Positions 17,153-26,890 of a DNA stretch of 44,257 nucleotides are shown one piece after another. The stretch covers positions 1 to 44,257 of the forward strand of contig JADFHE010000022.1 of NCBI GenBank assembly GCA_022567295.1, in the 5' to 3' direction. How positions within the stretch are numbered: the stretch's first letter is position 1; every line of letters starts with the position of its first letter. The position numbers and the translations under genes were made by a program. Under the pieces are notes generated by a model. That model was not told the DNA's origin. It saw only the letters and a list, made by a program, of their open reading frames with translations, and made no database searches. The DNA comes from Pseudomonadota bacterium. GTDB taxonomy: Bacteria > Pseudomonadota > Gammaproteobacteria > Steroidobacterales > Woeseiaceae.

Positions 17153-19007
17153 AAAACACGAGATTCAGCATCAGCAGCGAAACCACCAGGAACAAGACCG
17201 TCATTATGCTGCCAGCGCGGAGGAAATCAGCGACCCGGTAGTTCCCCGGCCCCATGATCAAGGCGTTGACCTGGTGGGTGGGGATCAGAAAGGAATTCGA
17301 GGTCGATATCGCAACCGTCAACGCGAACATGGACGCGTCGGCGCCGGTCGCAAAGGCCAGGTTGATCGCGAACGGCACCAGCAACACCGTGGCGCCTACA
17401 TTTGAAATGACCAGAGAGAAGCCGGTGGCCAGCAGGGCAACCATGGTTTGCAGAATCCACGGAGATACGTCGCCGATGCTCGCCAGTAAATGCTTCACAA
17501 CGTAGTCGGCCGTACCCGACGTCTCAACCGCAATACCCAGCGGGAGCAGCCCGGCAAGCAGGAACACGGTCTTCCAGCTCACGGCCCGGTATGCCTCGTC
17601 CATGGTCAGCACGCCGAAAACGACCATGCCGACAACCCCCGTCATCAGCGCGACCGGCAGGATGATGTTGGTAAAAATAATGATACCGATCGCAAGTGCG
17701 AAAAAAGCCAGCGCGAGCGCGAGCTTGTACGGTTCCTGCTGCTCGCGGGGATAGCCCGTCGTAACTATGACGAAATCCCGGTCCTTTTCGAGCCGTGTCA
17801 GGTACTCCCAACGCGTATGGCAGACGAGCATATCGCCGGCTTCGAACGGCACGGTGGCTATCTTGTGAGTGATCGCGTGTCCAGTTCGTACGATGGACAG
17901 CAAACTGAGCCCGTACGTCATGCGAAAGTGCATCTCTTTCGCAGACTGGCCGATGACGTGAGAGTCCGGCGGCACGAGGATTTCCGCGATGCCAGCGATC
18001 GAGCGAGCAAGGAGATAACGAAACTCGCGGAGTTTAGGTCGCAATGTCAGGCCCGCAGCAGAAACGACCTCTTTCAGCTTGTCAGGCTGGGCAATAATTG
18101 CGAGCGTTGCGGGCGCCGCTATCGGCGCTTCTACAGGCGGGGACACCAGCACCTTTCCAGCGTAACTGGATGCAACGATCCGGATATCGTATTTGGTCTG
18201 CGCGCCGGCGATATCCATGCCGACCAGGATACTGCCCTCGGGCACCTCGACTTCGCGGACGGCTGCGTGCACACCATGAAGTCTGCGCATATAGCGCACG
18301 GTCCCGGTGCCGCGATTCGAGCTCACCTTGGCGCCTTTGGGCAATATGAATTTGCCGAAGACCAGGAAGAAGATCATTCCGGTAACCACCAGGGCAATAC
18401 CAACAGGCGTCACCGAAAAGAGACTGAACTCGCGCATCGCTTCATCCGCGGCGAGATTGCGGTTTGCGTTCTCGATGAGGTCGTTCAGCATAATCAGCGG
18501 GCTGGATGCCACCATGGTCATGGTACCGCCGAGGATGGCGCAAAACCCCATTGGCATGACCAGCCGGGCCATTGGCAGCCGGGTGCGCGTTGAAATGCGC
18601 GACACGACGGGAAGATACAAGGCAGCGGCGCCAATGTTCTGCATGAAGGATGAGATGACGGCCACGGTGCCTGAGATCAGCGACACAACCTGCTTCTCGG
18701 TCTTGCCGCCGTAGCGCAGGATCGCCCAGGCAACGCGGTCCATGGCGCCGGTCTTGTCGAGGCCGCCGCCCAGGATCATGACGGCGATGATGGAGATCAC
18801 CGCATTGCTCGAAAAGCCGGAGAACAGCACATCGGTGGTTAGCAAATTTTCCAGGCCGGGCACGAAGATCAGCAAGCCCAGCAGCGTCATGATAAGCAAT
18901 GCGGCTACGTCGACACGCAGCAGTTCTGTCGCGAAGATGAACACTGCGAACACGACGATCATCATGATGATCACCATTTCGGTGGTCAGTGTCGGGAGCG
19001 TCTCCAT
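17151..19007 (-). CDS. SLC13-family permease with two TrkA-C (RCK_C) domains
   Basis: This 618-aa inner-membrane protein has roughly a dozen membrane helices. Two related half-sites, SFMQNIGAAALYLPV (about 120-134) and SNVGATVLLVPFAINLA near the C-terminus, match the ion/substrate-binding turns of the DASS/SLC13 fold. Between the membrane halves (about 240-400) are two TrkA-C-like soluble domains, the second with EILVPPDSHVIGQSAKEMHF and GDMLVCHT. This layout matches the annotated SLC13 permeases of the YfbS type. Substrates of related proteins include sulfate, dicarboxylates and other anions; none can be chosen here. The gene has no Shine-Dalgarno but has TATAAT 6 nt before the ATG. The sortilin-like gene ends 75 bp upstream. 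Confidence 0.9.
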   Translation of the reverse strand: METLPTLTTEMVIIMMIVVFAVFIFATELLRVDVAALLIMTLLGLLIFVPGLENLLTTDVLFSGFSSNAVISIIAVMILGGGLDKTGAMDRVAWAILRYGGKTEKQVVSLISGTVAVISSFMQNIGAAALYLPVVSRISTRTRLPMARLVMPMGFCAILGGTMTMVASSPLIMLNDLIENANRNLAADEAMREFSLFSVTPVGIALVVTGMIFFLVFGKFILPKGAKVSSNRGTGTVRYMRRLHGVHAAVREVEVPEGSILVGMDIAGAQTKYDIRIVASSYAGKVLVSPPVEAPIAAPATLAIIAQPDKLKEVVSAAGLTLRPKLREFRYLLARSIAGIAEILVPPDSHVIGQSAKEMHFRMTYGLSLLSIVRTGHAITHKIATVPFEAGDMLVCHTRWEYLTRLEKDRDFVIVTTGYPREQQEPYKLALALAFFALAIGIIIFTNIILPVALMTGVVGMVVFGVLTMDEAYRAVSWKTVFLLAGLLPLGIAVETSGTADYVVKHLLASIGDVSPWILQTMVALLATGFSLVISNVGATVLLVPFAINLAFATGADASMFALTVAISTSNSFLIPTHQVNALIMGPGNYRVADFLRAGSIMTVLFLVVSLLMLNLVF

Positions 19008-19013
19008 GGCACT

Positions 19014-19019
19014 ATTATA
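19014..19019 (-). promoter_or_regulatory. TATAAT 6 nt before ATG (candidate leaderless promoter)
   Basis: The consensus -10 hexamer on the minus strand is followed by AGTGCC and the transporter ATG at 19007. A start site at the usual distance would coincide with the ATG. No ribosome-binding site and no good -35 are seen. Confidence 0.45.
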
Positions 19020-19082
19020 TAAGGGCTCACACAGAAGTCCCCTGGCCAGGTTTCCTGGCGGCTCTTCACGACAAAGACCGTG

Positions 19083-22000
19083 TCAGTTCACGACGTATTC
19101 GACCCCAAGCTCTCGCGCGAGCGAGTTAATCCGCGCGATGTCCTCGCTCAGGATCCGCTCCAGCTCGGCTATGCTCTCCTCATGAAGCGCGGTGAGTTCT
19201 GCGTTTACTTCGGACATACCCTGCGTTGGCGGGCCACTGTGGTCCATCGATGTGCGGTACAGCCAGCCATAGCGAGAATACAGTTTCGCGCCGCCATGCT
19301 CTCCTCGAAGAATGTCGTAATTCACTTTGGCATCCGGATTGTAAAGAGCGAGCTCGACATTTCGTAACGCCTCGGATGCCTCTGCTCCCAACTCAAGCAG
19401 TCTTGCGGCGCGCGGTTCACCACCAAGCCTCGTCTGATGAGAACCCAGTTGCTCCTTTGCTACGCGAATCCGAACAGCATCATCGGAAATTAATGTGATC
19501 CGGTCACGAACGTCCAACAGGAACGAAATCTGCGCAAGAATATTTTCAATCGGTGCGTCCGAGCGCGGGTCCGGCAACACGGTCAGTGCCTGTTCGTAAC
19601 TTTCACCGCCAACGGTCAGGCGCACGCGGTAATCGCCAGGCGCGACCTGGGGACCGACATTGACATTGCCGGCGTCATTGGTTGAGCCGGGTATTCTTGT
19701 TGCGCCCTCATGTGTCAGGTCCCACGAGGCTCGATTCATTCCTTTGTTTTTTGACAGGTCGGCCGTTCTGTCCTGATCCGGGCTCGCATCCGGATGGTCC
19801 GGTGCCAGGTAGGGATCTTCCAGCACGCTGCTCAATGTTCTGACGACATTGCCGTCCTGATTCAATATGACCAGCGAGATATCCTCTTCAGGCTCTTCTG
19901 CCAGATGGTAAGTGAAGGTCACGCCTTCGGGGGGATTGTCAGTTGCGCCGGCCGTTCCGCCTTCCGGCGAGGATGCATAGGTCCAGCGTATTGGGTCCAG
20001 TGGCCTGAATAAATAGGCGGCAGCATCCGCAATCTCGTCGGACATTTCGCGTATGGGGGTCAGATCGTCCAGCACAAATGCCGCGCGGCCCAACGACCCA
20101 ACAACAAGATCGTCGCCGGCGAGGGCGAGGTCGGCAATCGCGACCGTTGGCATATTGAGGCGCAGCGACTTCCAGTTCGCACCGTCGTCATGTGAGACCA
20201 TCACTCCACGCTCGGTGCCCAGATATAAGAGTCCCTGCTGTTTCGTGTCCTCGCGTACCACTTTCAGATAGATTTCGGAATCGAGACCCCCGGCGATACT
20301 GTTCCAGGTCAGTCCGTAGTTATTGGTTTTCCATATATAAGGTGTCTCGTCGTCGAGTCGATGCGCATCGAACACCGCATAGGCAGTGCCAGCATCGAAT
20401 CGCGAGGCCTCGATGGTTACAACTGTTGCCCACTTGGGCGCGAAGAATGGCGTGACGTCCTTCCAGTTTTCGCCATCGTCGCGGGTAATGTAGATGAGAC
20501 CGTCATCCGAGCCGGTCCAGATCACACCTCGTTCGAGTGGGGACTCTGCGACAGAAAATATCGTGCAGTAAAACTCGACGCCTGTGTTGTCACCGGTGAT
20601 GGGTCCGCCGGCCCATTTCTGCTTGGTTTTATCGTTTCGTGTCAGGTCGGGGCTGATGATTTCCCAGGTCTGTCCGCCGTCGCTGGTACGTTGCAGGTAG
20701 TTGCTGGCGTGATACACCTGCTTGGAATCGTGTGGAGAAATCACGATTGGCGCCGTCCACTGGAAGCGGTGGCGTAAGTCCTCGGCGCCGTGGCCGCTGC
20801 CGTTGTCCGGATAGATGCCCACGTGTGGCGACTGGCCCGTGCGTTCATCGTAACGCGACAGGTAGCCCAGGTACTCGCCCGCATATACAATGTCGGGATC
20901 GTCCGGGTCCGCCACGACAAAGCCGGCCTCGCCACCGCCAACCGGTCGCCAGTCGCTGGCCAGGATGCCACCCGAATGCAGGCTGTTGCTTGGAGCGGCC
21001 CTCGTGCCAAAGTCCTGCAAACTTCCCATCACCCGATACGGCGTTCGCGTGTCGACGGACAGATGATAAAACTGGCCGAGCGGAATTTTTGCTCGCTCCC
21101 AGGTGTCGCCGCCATCGAGCGATAGCCCCACACCGGCATCACTGGCGTCGGCAATTCGTTTCGGATTCTGCGGGTCGATCCAGACATCGTGGTGATCCCA
21201 GCCGCCAGCCTTCACCTGCAATACGGACTTGCCGCCGTCTATGGTTTTCAACATGCTGACCTGCGGAAACCAGACGACGTCTTCGTTCGTCGGGTCGATA
21301 GTCAATGTCGTGTAGTACCACGCCCGCTGTTTGAGCCCGGCGGAGTCACTGATGTGTTCCCAGCTGTCCCCGCCGTCGTCAGAACGGAACAGGCCGCCGT
21401 CGTTCGCTTCAATCAATGCGTAGACGCGGTCGGGATTAGTGGCTGCAACCCGCACGCCCACTTTGCCCCAAATGCCATCCGGCAGGCCGTTGCCTTCGAG
21501 TTGTTTCCAGGTGTCGCCGCCATCGCGTGACATATAGAGTCCGCTGCCGGGGCCACCGCTGGTCATGCCCCATGGATAGCGACGGGTCTGCCATAGTCCG
21601 GCAAAAAGAATATTGGGATTTGACTCGTCAAATGCCACGTCCGAGGCGCCGGTGTCTGCGTTGACATACAGCACCTTTTCCCAGGAGTCGCCGCCGTCGG
21701 TGCTGCGATAAACGCCGCGATCGGATCCCGCCCCGAATGGGCTGCCGAGCGCCGCCGCGAAAATAACGTCATCGTTATCCGGACTGACAACAATCGTTCC
21801 GATCTGACCCTCGGCTTTCCAGACGTGATCCCAGGTCTTGCCCGCATCGAGTGAACGGTAGATGCCGTTGCCCTCGCCAACGTTGCCACGAATATTGGCC
21901 TCCCCCGAACCGACATAAACGATGTTCGGGTTGCCGCTCGCCAGCGCGACAGAACCGATGGACGAAACCGGCTGATCGTCAAACACGGACTCCCAGTCCA

Positions 22001-22238
22001 GGCCACCGTTGGATGATTTCCACACACCGCCGGCCGCAGTGGAGAGGTAGTACGTTAACGGGTCGCCGGGGATTCCAACGACGCGTGACGCCCGCCCACC
22101 ATTGACCGGGCCGAGCAGGCGATATTCGAGTCCACCCTCGTCGCTTGATTCGGCGTCCTGCGATTGCGCAGGGCCAGCCAGGACGATCGCCAGGAGCAGG
22201 GCGATCATGTGGGTAATCAGACGACATTGCGGGGCCAT
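19083..22238 (-). CDS. Secreted sortilin/VPS10-like Asp-box beta-propeller protein
   Basis: This 1051-aa protein starts at the ATG at 22238 with AAGGAA upstream. A TTG at 22256 would place this site inside the gene. The signal peptide includes MIALLLAIVLAGPAQSQ. Residues about 30-740 hold about eleven BNR/Asp-box repeats of the form S-x-D-x-G-x-x-W (WKSSNGGLDW, YRSLDAGKTW, YRSTDGGDSW, YMSRDGGDTW, FRSDDGGDSW, QRTSDGGQTW, ITRDDGENW and others), as in sortilin/VPS10 and exo-sialidase propellers. The C-terminal 300 residues contain an Ig-like stretch (APGDYRVRLTVGG) and a helical tail. Such proteins are often labelled glycosyl hydrolases, but no catalytic glycosidase residues are evident. A binding or peptidase-accessory role is equally likely. 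Confidence 0.85.
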   Translation of the reverse strand: MAPQCRLITHMIALLLAIVLAGPAQSQDAESSDEGGLEYRLLGPVNGGRASRVVGIPGDPLTYYLSTAAGGVWKSSNGGLDWESVFDDQPVSSIGSVALASGNPNIVYVGSGEANIRGNVGEGNGIYRSLDAGKTWDHVWKAEGQIGTIVVSPDNDDVIFAAALGSPFGAGSDRGVYRSTDGGDSWEKVLYVNADTGASDVAFDESNPNILFAGLWQTRRYPWGMTSGGPGSGLYMSRDGGDTWKQLEGNGLPDGIWGKVGVRVAATNPDRVYALIEANDGGLFRSDDGGDSWEHISDSAGLKQRAWYYTTLTIDPTNEDVVWFPQVSMLKTIDGGKSVLQVKAGGWDHHDVWIDPQNPKRIADASDAGVGLSLDGGDTWERAKIPLGQFYHLSVDTRTPYRVMGSLQDFGTRAAPSNSLHSGGILASDWRPVGGGEAGFVVADPDDPDIVYAGEYLGYLSRYDERTGQSPHVGIYPDNGSGHGAEDLRHRFQWTAPIVISPHDSKQVYHASNYLQRTSDGGQTWEIISPDLTRNDKTKQKWAGGPITGDNTGVEFYCTIFSVAESPLERGVIWTGSDDGLIYITRDDGENWKDVTPFFAPKWATVVTIEASRFDAGTAYAVFDAHRLDDETPYIWKTNNYGLTWNSIAGGLDSEIYLKVVREDTKQQGLLYLGTERGVMVSHDDGANWKSLRLNMPTVAIADLALAGDDLVVGSLGRAAFVLDDLTPIREMSDEIADAAAYLFRPLDPIRWTYASSPEGGTAGATDNPPEGVTFTYHLAEEPEEDISLVILNQDGNVVRTLSSVLEDPYLAPDHPDASPDQDRTADLSKNKGMNRASWDLTHEGATRIPGSTNDAGNVNVGPQVAPGDYRVRLTVGGESYEQALTVLPDPRSDAPIENILAQISFLLDVRDRITLISDDAVRIRVAKEQLGSHQTRLGGEPRAARLLELGAEASEALRNVELALYNPDAKVNYDILRGEHGGAKLYSRYGWLYRTSMDHSGPPTQGMSEVNAELTALHEESIAELERILSEDIARINSLARELGVEYVVN

Positions 22239-22413
22239 TATTATTTTCCTTATCAATCTCTCAGGCTAGTGGAGACTACTGCACGTACCGATGGATTTCG
22301 AGTGGGGGGACTGCGACCTCATCGGGGAGGTGAGTATATAAGGAAAAGCACGAATCCCGCCAAAGACCGGAAAATTGCCTATACTTCTACCCAGGTACTA
22401 ATGGAGAAAAAAA

Positions 22414-23205
22414 ATGAAGAAATCGTCAGTTATTACAAGCTTCATCGCCATCGCCTCACTGGCCTTGCCATTGAGCGTGGTCGCCCAAGAGAACGAGGAA
22501 GAGGCAGCACCGCCGGCGCTGGCCGAAATCTGGATTATCGTGCCAAAGACCGGCATGGAGGCGCAATTTGCAGAAGCGCTTGCGGCCGACAAGGCGTTAC
22601 GCGCCAAGGTGGGAGATACACGTTCCTGGCAGGTCTACACCGTGGCGTTTGGCGATCATTTGAACGCCGTTCAGTTTCGGGCTAATTTTTCAAGCTGGGG
22701 GGATCAGGACGCCTATGAAGTCGAGGAAGAGGAGAAAGGATTTGGCACGTCTTGGAATGAGAACGTGCATCAATACGTCGATCACTACCATCGCCACCTC
22801 GAATCCATCGACTGGGAAAACAGCCATTGGCCGGAAGGCGGAGGCGATGGCCCCTACTACGGTGTAACCACGTGGATCGGGAAACAGGGCGCGGGACCAG
22901 CGTCGGAAGCGGCGCGCAAGGAGATCAGCCAGATCGCTCTCAACGAAGGTTGGGCGAGTGATGAAAACAATTGGCTGTGGCTGAACCGGGAAACGGGCAA
23001 AAACATGACAATGATTGTGTCGTCGTTTGCCAGCTATGCCGATATGGAACCGCCCGAGCAAAGCATCTTCGAGTTCCTGACCGAAACAAAAGGTGCCGAA
23101 AAGGCGGCCGCGTTGTTCAGTGATTTCGGTTCAGGGTTTTCGGATTCAGACTATACGATCTGGGTTCACAATCCGGAACTGTCAGCGGAAACTGACGAAG
23201 AATAA
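22414..23205 (+). CDS. Secreted protein of unknown function
   Basis: This 263-aa protein has a signal peptide (MKKSSVITSFIAIASLALPL, cleavage near VVAQ) followed by an acidic stretch. Two similar halves are suggested: an ALAEIWIIVPKTGMEAQFAE start with QVYTVAFGDHLNAVQFRA, and a later MTMIVSSFASYADMEPPE segment, the sort of pattern seen in dimeric alpha/beta-barrel proteins. This is a fold guess only. A GGAG site lies close before the ATG, and a TATACT hexamer (22380-22385) could be a -10 element. It is monocistronic, ending in a strong terminator. No enzymatic motif is visible. Confidence 0.8.
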   Translation: MKKSSVITSFIAIASLALPLSVVAQENEEEAAPPALAEIWIIVPKTGMEAQFAEALAADKALRAKVGDTRSWQVYTVAFGDHLNAVQFRANFSSWGDQDAYEVEEEEKGFGTSWNENVHQYVDHYHRHLESIDWENSHWPEGGGDGPYYGVTTWIGKQGAGPASEAARKEISQIALNEGWASDENNWLWLNRETGKNMTMIVSSFASYADMEPPEQSIFEFLTETKGAEKAAALFSDFGSGFSDSDYTIWVHNPELSAETDEE

Positions 23206-23230
23206 GAGTCATCGCTTGCAGCAATATGAA

Positions 23231-23259
23231 ACGGCCCGCGAAAGCGGGCTGTTTTTTTT
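23231..23259 (+). terminator. Rho-independent terminator
   Basis: ACGGCCCGC and GCGGGCTGT pair (one G-U) around a GAAA tetraloop and run into eight T residues. It lies 25 bp after the stop of the secreted-protein gene. Confidence 0.92.
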
Positions 23260-23292
23260 GATCGTCGGGATTACGCCATTGTATTTGCGCAA

Positions 23293-24468
23293 TCAAACCT
23301 TCTCGTTCGGGTAGGGGAAATCGAGGGGGACAGGCAAACCGTCTTCGACCCAGGACCTGATACCGGCGTCGCATATCGCGTAGCCCCAGTTGATCAGCCG
23401 TCGCTGCGTGGTCTCGTCCTTGGCGGCCAGATCGGTTGCAATATTGGCCAGTTCCAGGGTTTTCTCATGAGGGCACTTGAGTTTGTGCGTGGCAGGGTAG
23501 TCTTCGATGTCGCCGCGAATACTCCAGTAGGCACCGAATCTCCTGTGCGTTGCCAATGCCGATACGAGTACTTTCTTGCGCAATGACCGGACCTGGTTGT
23601 CGATCGTAGTTAGAACTCGGTAGCTCTGAAGTAGCCAGTTTCCGGCGACGTTTTTCTGCGCTTTGTAATCACCGCCGGCATTGCTGACGATCACGGTTTG
23701 AAAATGTTTGAATACGGTCTCCAACCCCATGTTGTCGTAGACACCACCGTCGGCGAGGGCAGGGCGAGTTGTGAACGGCGGAGTCTGCAAATCCTTGCCG
23801 CTGTCGGGTGTATATTGAGATTCCGTGTATTTGAAGCGAGCTGGCGACAGGAACGGCGGCAGCGCAGAAGATGCTCCAATCACCCTGGCCATGGAGTCCG
23901 TCGGGTTCCTGATTTCGCCGACACGCCAATCACGATTGTGGGGTTTCGAGAACCGCCACAGCGCGCCGGACTGCAGGTTGGTGGCGTTGATCACAAACTG
24001 CGGAGAATCCGGTAAATCCTGCAACGTCTTGCTGCCATAAAGTTTCTTGCGATAAACCTTGACGACACGCCGGTTCACGGTGCTGACAATGGTGGCCCAG
24101 AGTCCGGACCAGATTGAAATTGTCGTCTGGCCGGCAAATTGCTCAACGGGAGTTACAACCAATTCGCGAAACCGCTGGACCAAGTCCTGTTCATCGACTT
24201 TGAGATCGTGCCAGGAAATACCCAGAACGCCGGCGACAATGGAGCCGCCCGATACAGACGACACGCGCTGCAGTGTGCCGATGGGGCCGTGCATTCCGGT
24301 ACGGTCTTTAGTGCTTAAATATCCGAGTTCGGCCAATCGCCATAAGACGCCGAGATGGAACAACATGGCGCGATATCCGCCGCCGCTGAGACACAATCCG
24401 ATCCCCAGGGTCGGCGAATCGCCGCCTGGCGCATCCGAGCTGACCGGTGACAGGTCTTCGTGTGACAT
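23293..24468 (-). CDS. Patatin-like phospholipase
   Basis: This 391-aa protein has the patatin oxyanion block CLSGGGYRAMLFHLGVLWRL (GGGxR at 29-33). The nucleophile motif reads SVSGG (S73), so the first Gly of GxSxG is Ser. The Asp of the dyad is in ALADGGVYDNMG. Together these support a Ser-Asp acyl hydrolase of phospholipids or other lipids. No signal peptide is visible, so it is probably cytoplasmic or peripheral. Its start lies 2 bp after the prpE stop, so the two genes form an operon and may link acyl release to acyl-CoA formation, which is inference. The ribosome site is weak, consistent with translational coupling. Confidence 0.88.
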   Translation of the reverse strand: MSHEDLSPVSSDAPGGDSPTLGIGLCLSGGGYRAMLFHLGVLWRLAELGYLSTKDRTGMHGPIGTLQRVSSVSGGSIVAGVLGISWHDLKVDEQDLVQRFRELVVTPVEQFAGQTTISIWSGLWATIVSTVNRRVVKVYRKKLYGSKTLQDLPDSPQFVINATNLQSGALWRFSKPHNRDWRVGEIRNPTDSMARVIGASSALPPFLSPARFKYTESQYTPDSGKDLQTPPFTTRPALADGGVYDNMGLETVFKHFQTVIVSNAGGDYKAQKNVAGNWLLQSYRVLTTIDNQVRSLRKKVLVSALATHRRFGAYWSIRGDIEDYPATHKLKCPHEKTLELANIATDLAAKDETTQRRLINWGYAICDAGIRSWVEDGLPVPLDFPYPNEKV

Positions 24469-24470
24469 GC

Positions 24471-26324
24471 TTACGAACGCCCTAACCTGCCCAGGACCGC
24501 GGCGATTTCATCGAGTACGGCGGGTTCATCAATCGTTGCTGGTACTTGCCATTCTTCGCCGTCGGCAATGTTGCGCATCGTGCCACGCAGGATCTTTCCG
24601 GAACGGGTTTTGGGCAGCCGGTCAACGACACCACATTGCCGGAAGGCGGCAACCGGACCGATTTCGTCGCGGACTTTCTGAATGACCTCATCCTCGATGG
24701 TTTTTGAGGGTCGTTCCACGCCAGCGTTCAGGACAATCAAGCCAAGCGGCAACTGTCCTTTCATCTCGTCGGCTATACCGATTACGGCACATTCCGCAAC
24801 ATCGGGGTGCGCGGCCAGCACCTCTTCAATCGCGCCCGTTGAAAGACGATGTCCGGCTACGTTGATAACATCGTCAGTTCGAGCCATGACGAACACGTAA
24901 CCGTTCTCGTCGATGTAACCGGCGTCACCGGTTTCATAATAGCCAGGATAGCGACTGAAATACGTGCTCGCGAAGCGGTCGTCGGCATTCCACAACGTTA
25001 TAAAATTTCCGGGCGGCAGCGGCTGCTTGATGACGAGCGCGCCGATGTCTCCAGGACCAACCGCGTTTCCCCCGTCGTCAAGCACCTCCACGGTGTAGCC
25101 CGGTACGGGCCGGGCCGGTGAGCCGGGCACAATCGGCAGCATCTCGATGCCAAGGCAGTTCGAACAGATTGCCCAGCCGGTTTCGGTCTGCCACCAGTGG
25201 TCGATGACGGGAACGCCGAGTTTCTCAGTTGCCCAGTTGAGCGTATCCGGGTCGCAGCGTTCACCCGCCAGGAACAGGGACTTCAGGCTGCTGATGTCGT
25301 ACTTGGCGATGTACTCGCCTTGCGGGTCCTCCTTCTTGATGGCACGAAATGCCGTGGGCGCCGTAAACAGCACATTGACGCCGTATTCGGCGATGACACG
25401 CCAAAAGGCACCGGGGTCCGGTGTCCCGACGGGTTTGCCCTCGTACATCAGTGTCGTGCAGCCATTGAACAACGGGCCGTAAACAATATAGGAATGGCCT
25501 ACCACCCAGCCCACGTCGGACGCCGCCCAGTACACGTCGCCCGGATTCGTGTCGTAAATTCGGGTCATCGTCCATTTCAGGGAAACGATGCTGCCGCCCG
25601 TGTCCCTGACGACCCCTTTGGGTTCGCCAGTTGTGCCGGACGTGTACAGGATGTAGAGGGGATCGTTTGCGGCCACGGGCACACAGTCAACGGCCTGGGC
25701 CGTCTGCAAGGACTGCTGCCAGTCCAGGTCACGGCCGGGGACCAGCTCGGCAGTTTCCTGACTCCGCTGCAAGATGATGCAGCGCTTCGGTTTGTGCCTG
25801 GCCATCTCCAGCGCACGGTCGAGCAATGGTTTGTACGATACGATTCGCGCCGGCTCGATGCCACAGGAAGCCGACACTACGATCTTCGGTGTCGCATCGT
25901 CTATCCGTACCGCCAGTTCATTGCTGGCGAAGCCACCAAAGACGACAGAATGAACGGCGCCCAGGCGTGCGCAAGCCAGCATGGCGATCAGCGCTTCGGG
26001 GACCATCGGCATGTACACGAGCACACGGTCGCCTTTCTGGATACCCTCTGCGGCGAGCAGGCCCGCAAACCGGGCAACGCGATCCAGCAGTTCGGCGTAG
26101 GTGATCCGGGACTTGGCGCCGGTAACCGGGCTGTCGTAAATTACAGCGAGCTGTTCGCCACGACCTTCATGCACATGAATATCCAGCGCGTTGTAACAGG
26201 CGTTGGTTACGCCATCGGGATACCAGCGAATAAATGGCGGGTTGCTGTCATCCAGTGTTATGGATGGTGCCTGGTACCAGAATATTTCTTCTCCCGCGGC
26301 CGCCCAATATTCTTCATTGTTCAC
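24471..26324 (-). CDS. prpE: Propionyl-CoA synthetase-like (PrpE/ACSS3-type) acyl-CoA synthetase
   Basis: This protein of about 617 aa belongs to the AMP-forming acetyl/propionyl-CoA synthetases. Motifs include the P-loop YTSGTTGEPKGVVRDTGG, DVGWVVGHSYIVYGPL, LFTAPTAFRAIKKEDP, WWQTETGWAI and the A10 Lys in PKTRSGKILRG. The opening NPPFIRWYPDGVTNACYNAL and the GVVRDTGG wording fit PrpE rather than Acs. It activates a short acid to its CoA thioester with ATP. I chose the GTG at 26324 (VNNEEYW) because it gives a family-like length. Starts at 26402 or 26408 would run into the divergent promoter region of the iorAB-like genes. Exact acid preference is unknown. Confidence 0.9.
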   Translation of the reverse strand: MNNEEYWAAAGEEIFWYQAPSITLDDSNPPFIRWYPDGVTNACYNALDIHVHEGRGEQLAVIYDSPVTGAKSRITYAELLDRVARFAGLLAAEGIQKGDRVLVYMPMVPEALIAMLACARLGAVHSVVFGGFASNELAVRIDDATPKIVVSASCGIEPARIVSYKPLLDRALEMARHKPKRCIILQRSQETAELVPGRDLDWQQSLQTAQAVDCVPVAANDPLYILYTSGTTGEPKGVVRDTGGSIVSLKWTMTRIYDTNPGDVYWAASDVGWVVGHSYIVYGPLFNGCTTLMYEGKPVGTPDPGAFWRVIAEYGVNVLFTAPTAFRAIKKEDPQGEYIAKYDISSLKSLFLAGERCDPDTLNWATEKLGVPVIDHWWQTETGWAICSNCLGIEMLPIVPGSPARPVPGYTVEVLDDGGNAVGPGDIGALVIKQPLPPGNFITLWNADDRFASTYFSRYPGYYETGDAGYIDENGYVFVMARTDDVINVAGHRLSTGAIEEVLAAHPDVAECAVIGIADEMKGQLPLGLIVLNAGVERPSKTIEDEVIQKVRDEIGPVAAFRQCGVVDRLPKTRSGKILRGTMRNIADGEEWQVPATIDEPAVLDEIAAVLGRLGRS

Positions 26325-26429
26325 AGCGCCACCCGCATAAAGGTTTATTATTGATTTGCAATCGAGCTTGAAACTGTAAAGTATGTGCCCTCCGGCGTCC
26401 ATCGACACAAATCATCCAGGGAGACCGCC

Positions 26430-26888
26430 ATGATCGAATTTGAAGTAAACGGCAAATCGGTTACAACGAACAGTGACCCGGAAACGCCGCTGCTGTGGGT
26501 CATTCGCGATGAGCTAAAACTGAAAGGAACCAAGTTCGGGTGCGGCATTGCGATGTGTGGTGCCTGCACGGTTCATCTCGACGGCACCGCGATTCGCTCG
26601 TGCACCGCACCCGTCAGTATCGCCGCAGGTCGTTCGGTGACGACGATAGAAGGGCTTGCTTCAGATGCAGGACAGGCGCTGCAGAAAGCGTGGGTAGCGG
26701 AACAGGTACCGCAGTGTGGCTATTGCCAGTCCGGTCAAATCATGCAGGCCGCAGACCTGCTGTCCACGAACCCGCAGCCAAACGATGATGACATCACACA
26801 AGCGATGAACGGTAATCTCTGCCGCTGCATGGCTTACGCGCGCATCCGCAAGGCGATAAAAACCGCCGCGATCGCAGGGGAGGCGTAG
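26430..26888 (+). CDS. (2Fe-2S) subunit of an IorAB-type molybdenum hydroxylase
   Basis: This 152-aa protein has the two-cluster layout of xanthine-oxidase-family small subunits. The plant-type ferredoxin cluster uses C38, C43, C46 ([16 protein letters not shown]) and C58. The second cluster uses C96, C99 ([17 protein letters not shown]) and C131, C133 ([16 protein letters not shown]). Its lack of extra domains matches the isoquinoline 1-oxidoreductase alpha subunit. It shuttles electrons from the molybdenum site to an acceptor. GGAG precedes the ATG at 26430, and the large subunit starts 2 bp after its stop, so they are coupled. No FAD subunit lies next to it. Confidence 0.94.
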   Translation: MIEFEVNGKSVTTNSDPETPLLWVIRDELKLKGTKFGCGIAMCGACTVHLDGTAIRSCTAPVSIAAGRSVTTIEGLASDAGQALQKAWVAEQVPQCGYCQSGQIMQAADLLSTNPQPNDDDITQAMNGNLCRCMAYARIRKAIKTAAIAGEA

Positions 26889-26890
26889 TC

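Noticed and set aside
17490..18593. Long plus-strand open frame (367 codons) within the transporter gene
   Set aside because: It is antisense to the SLC13 permease and is a His/Arg/Asp-rich shadow with no start logic or family features.
25197..26354. Long plus-strand open frame (385 codons) within prpE
   Set aside because: It is antisense to a confident acyl-CoA synthetase and has no family features.
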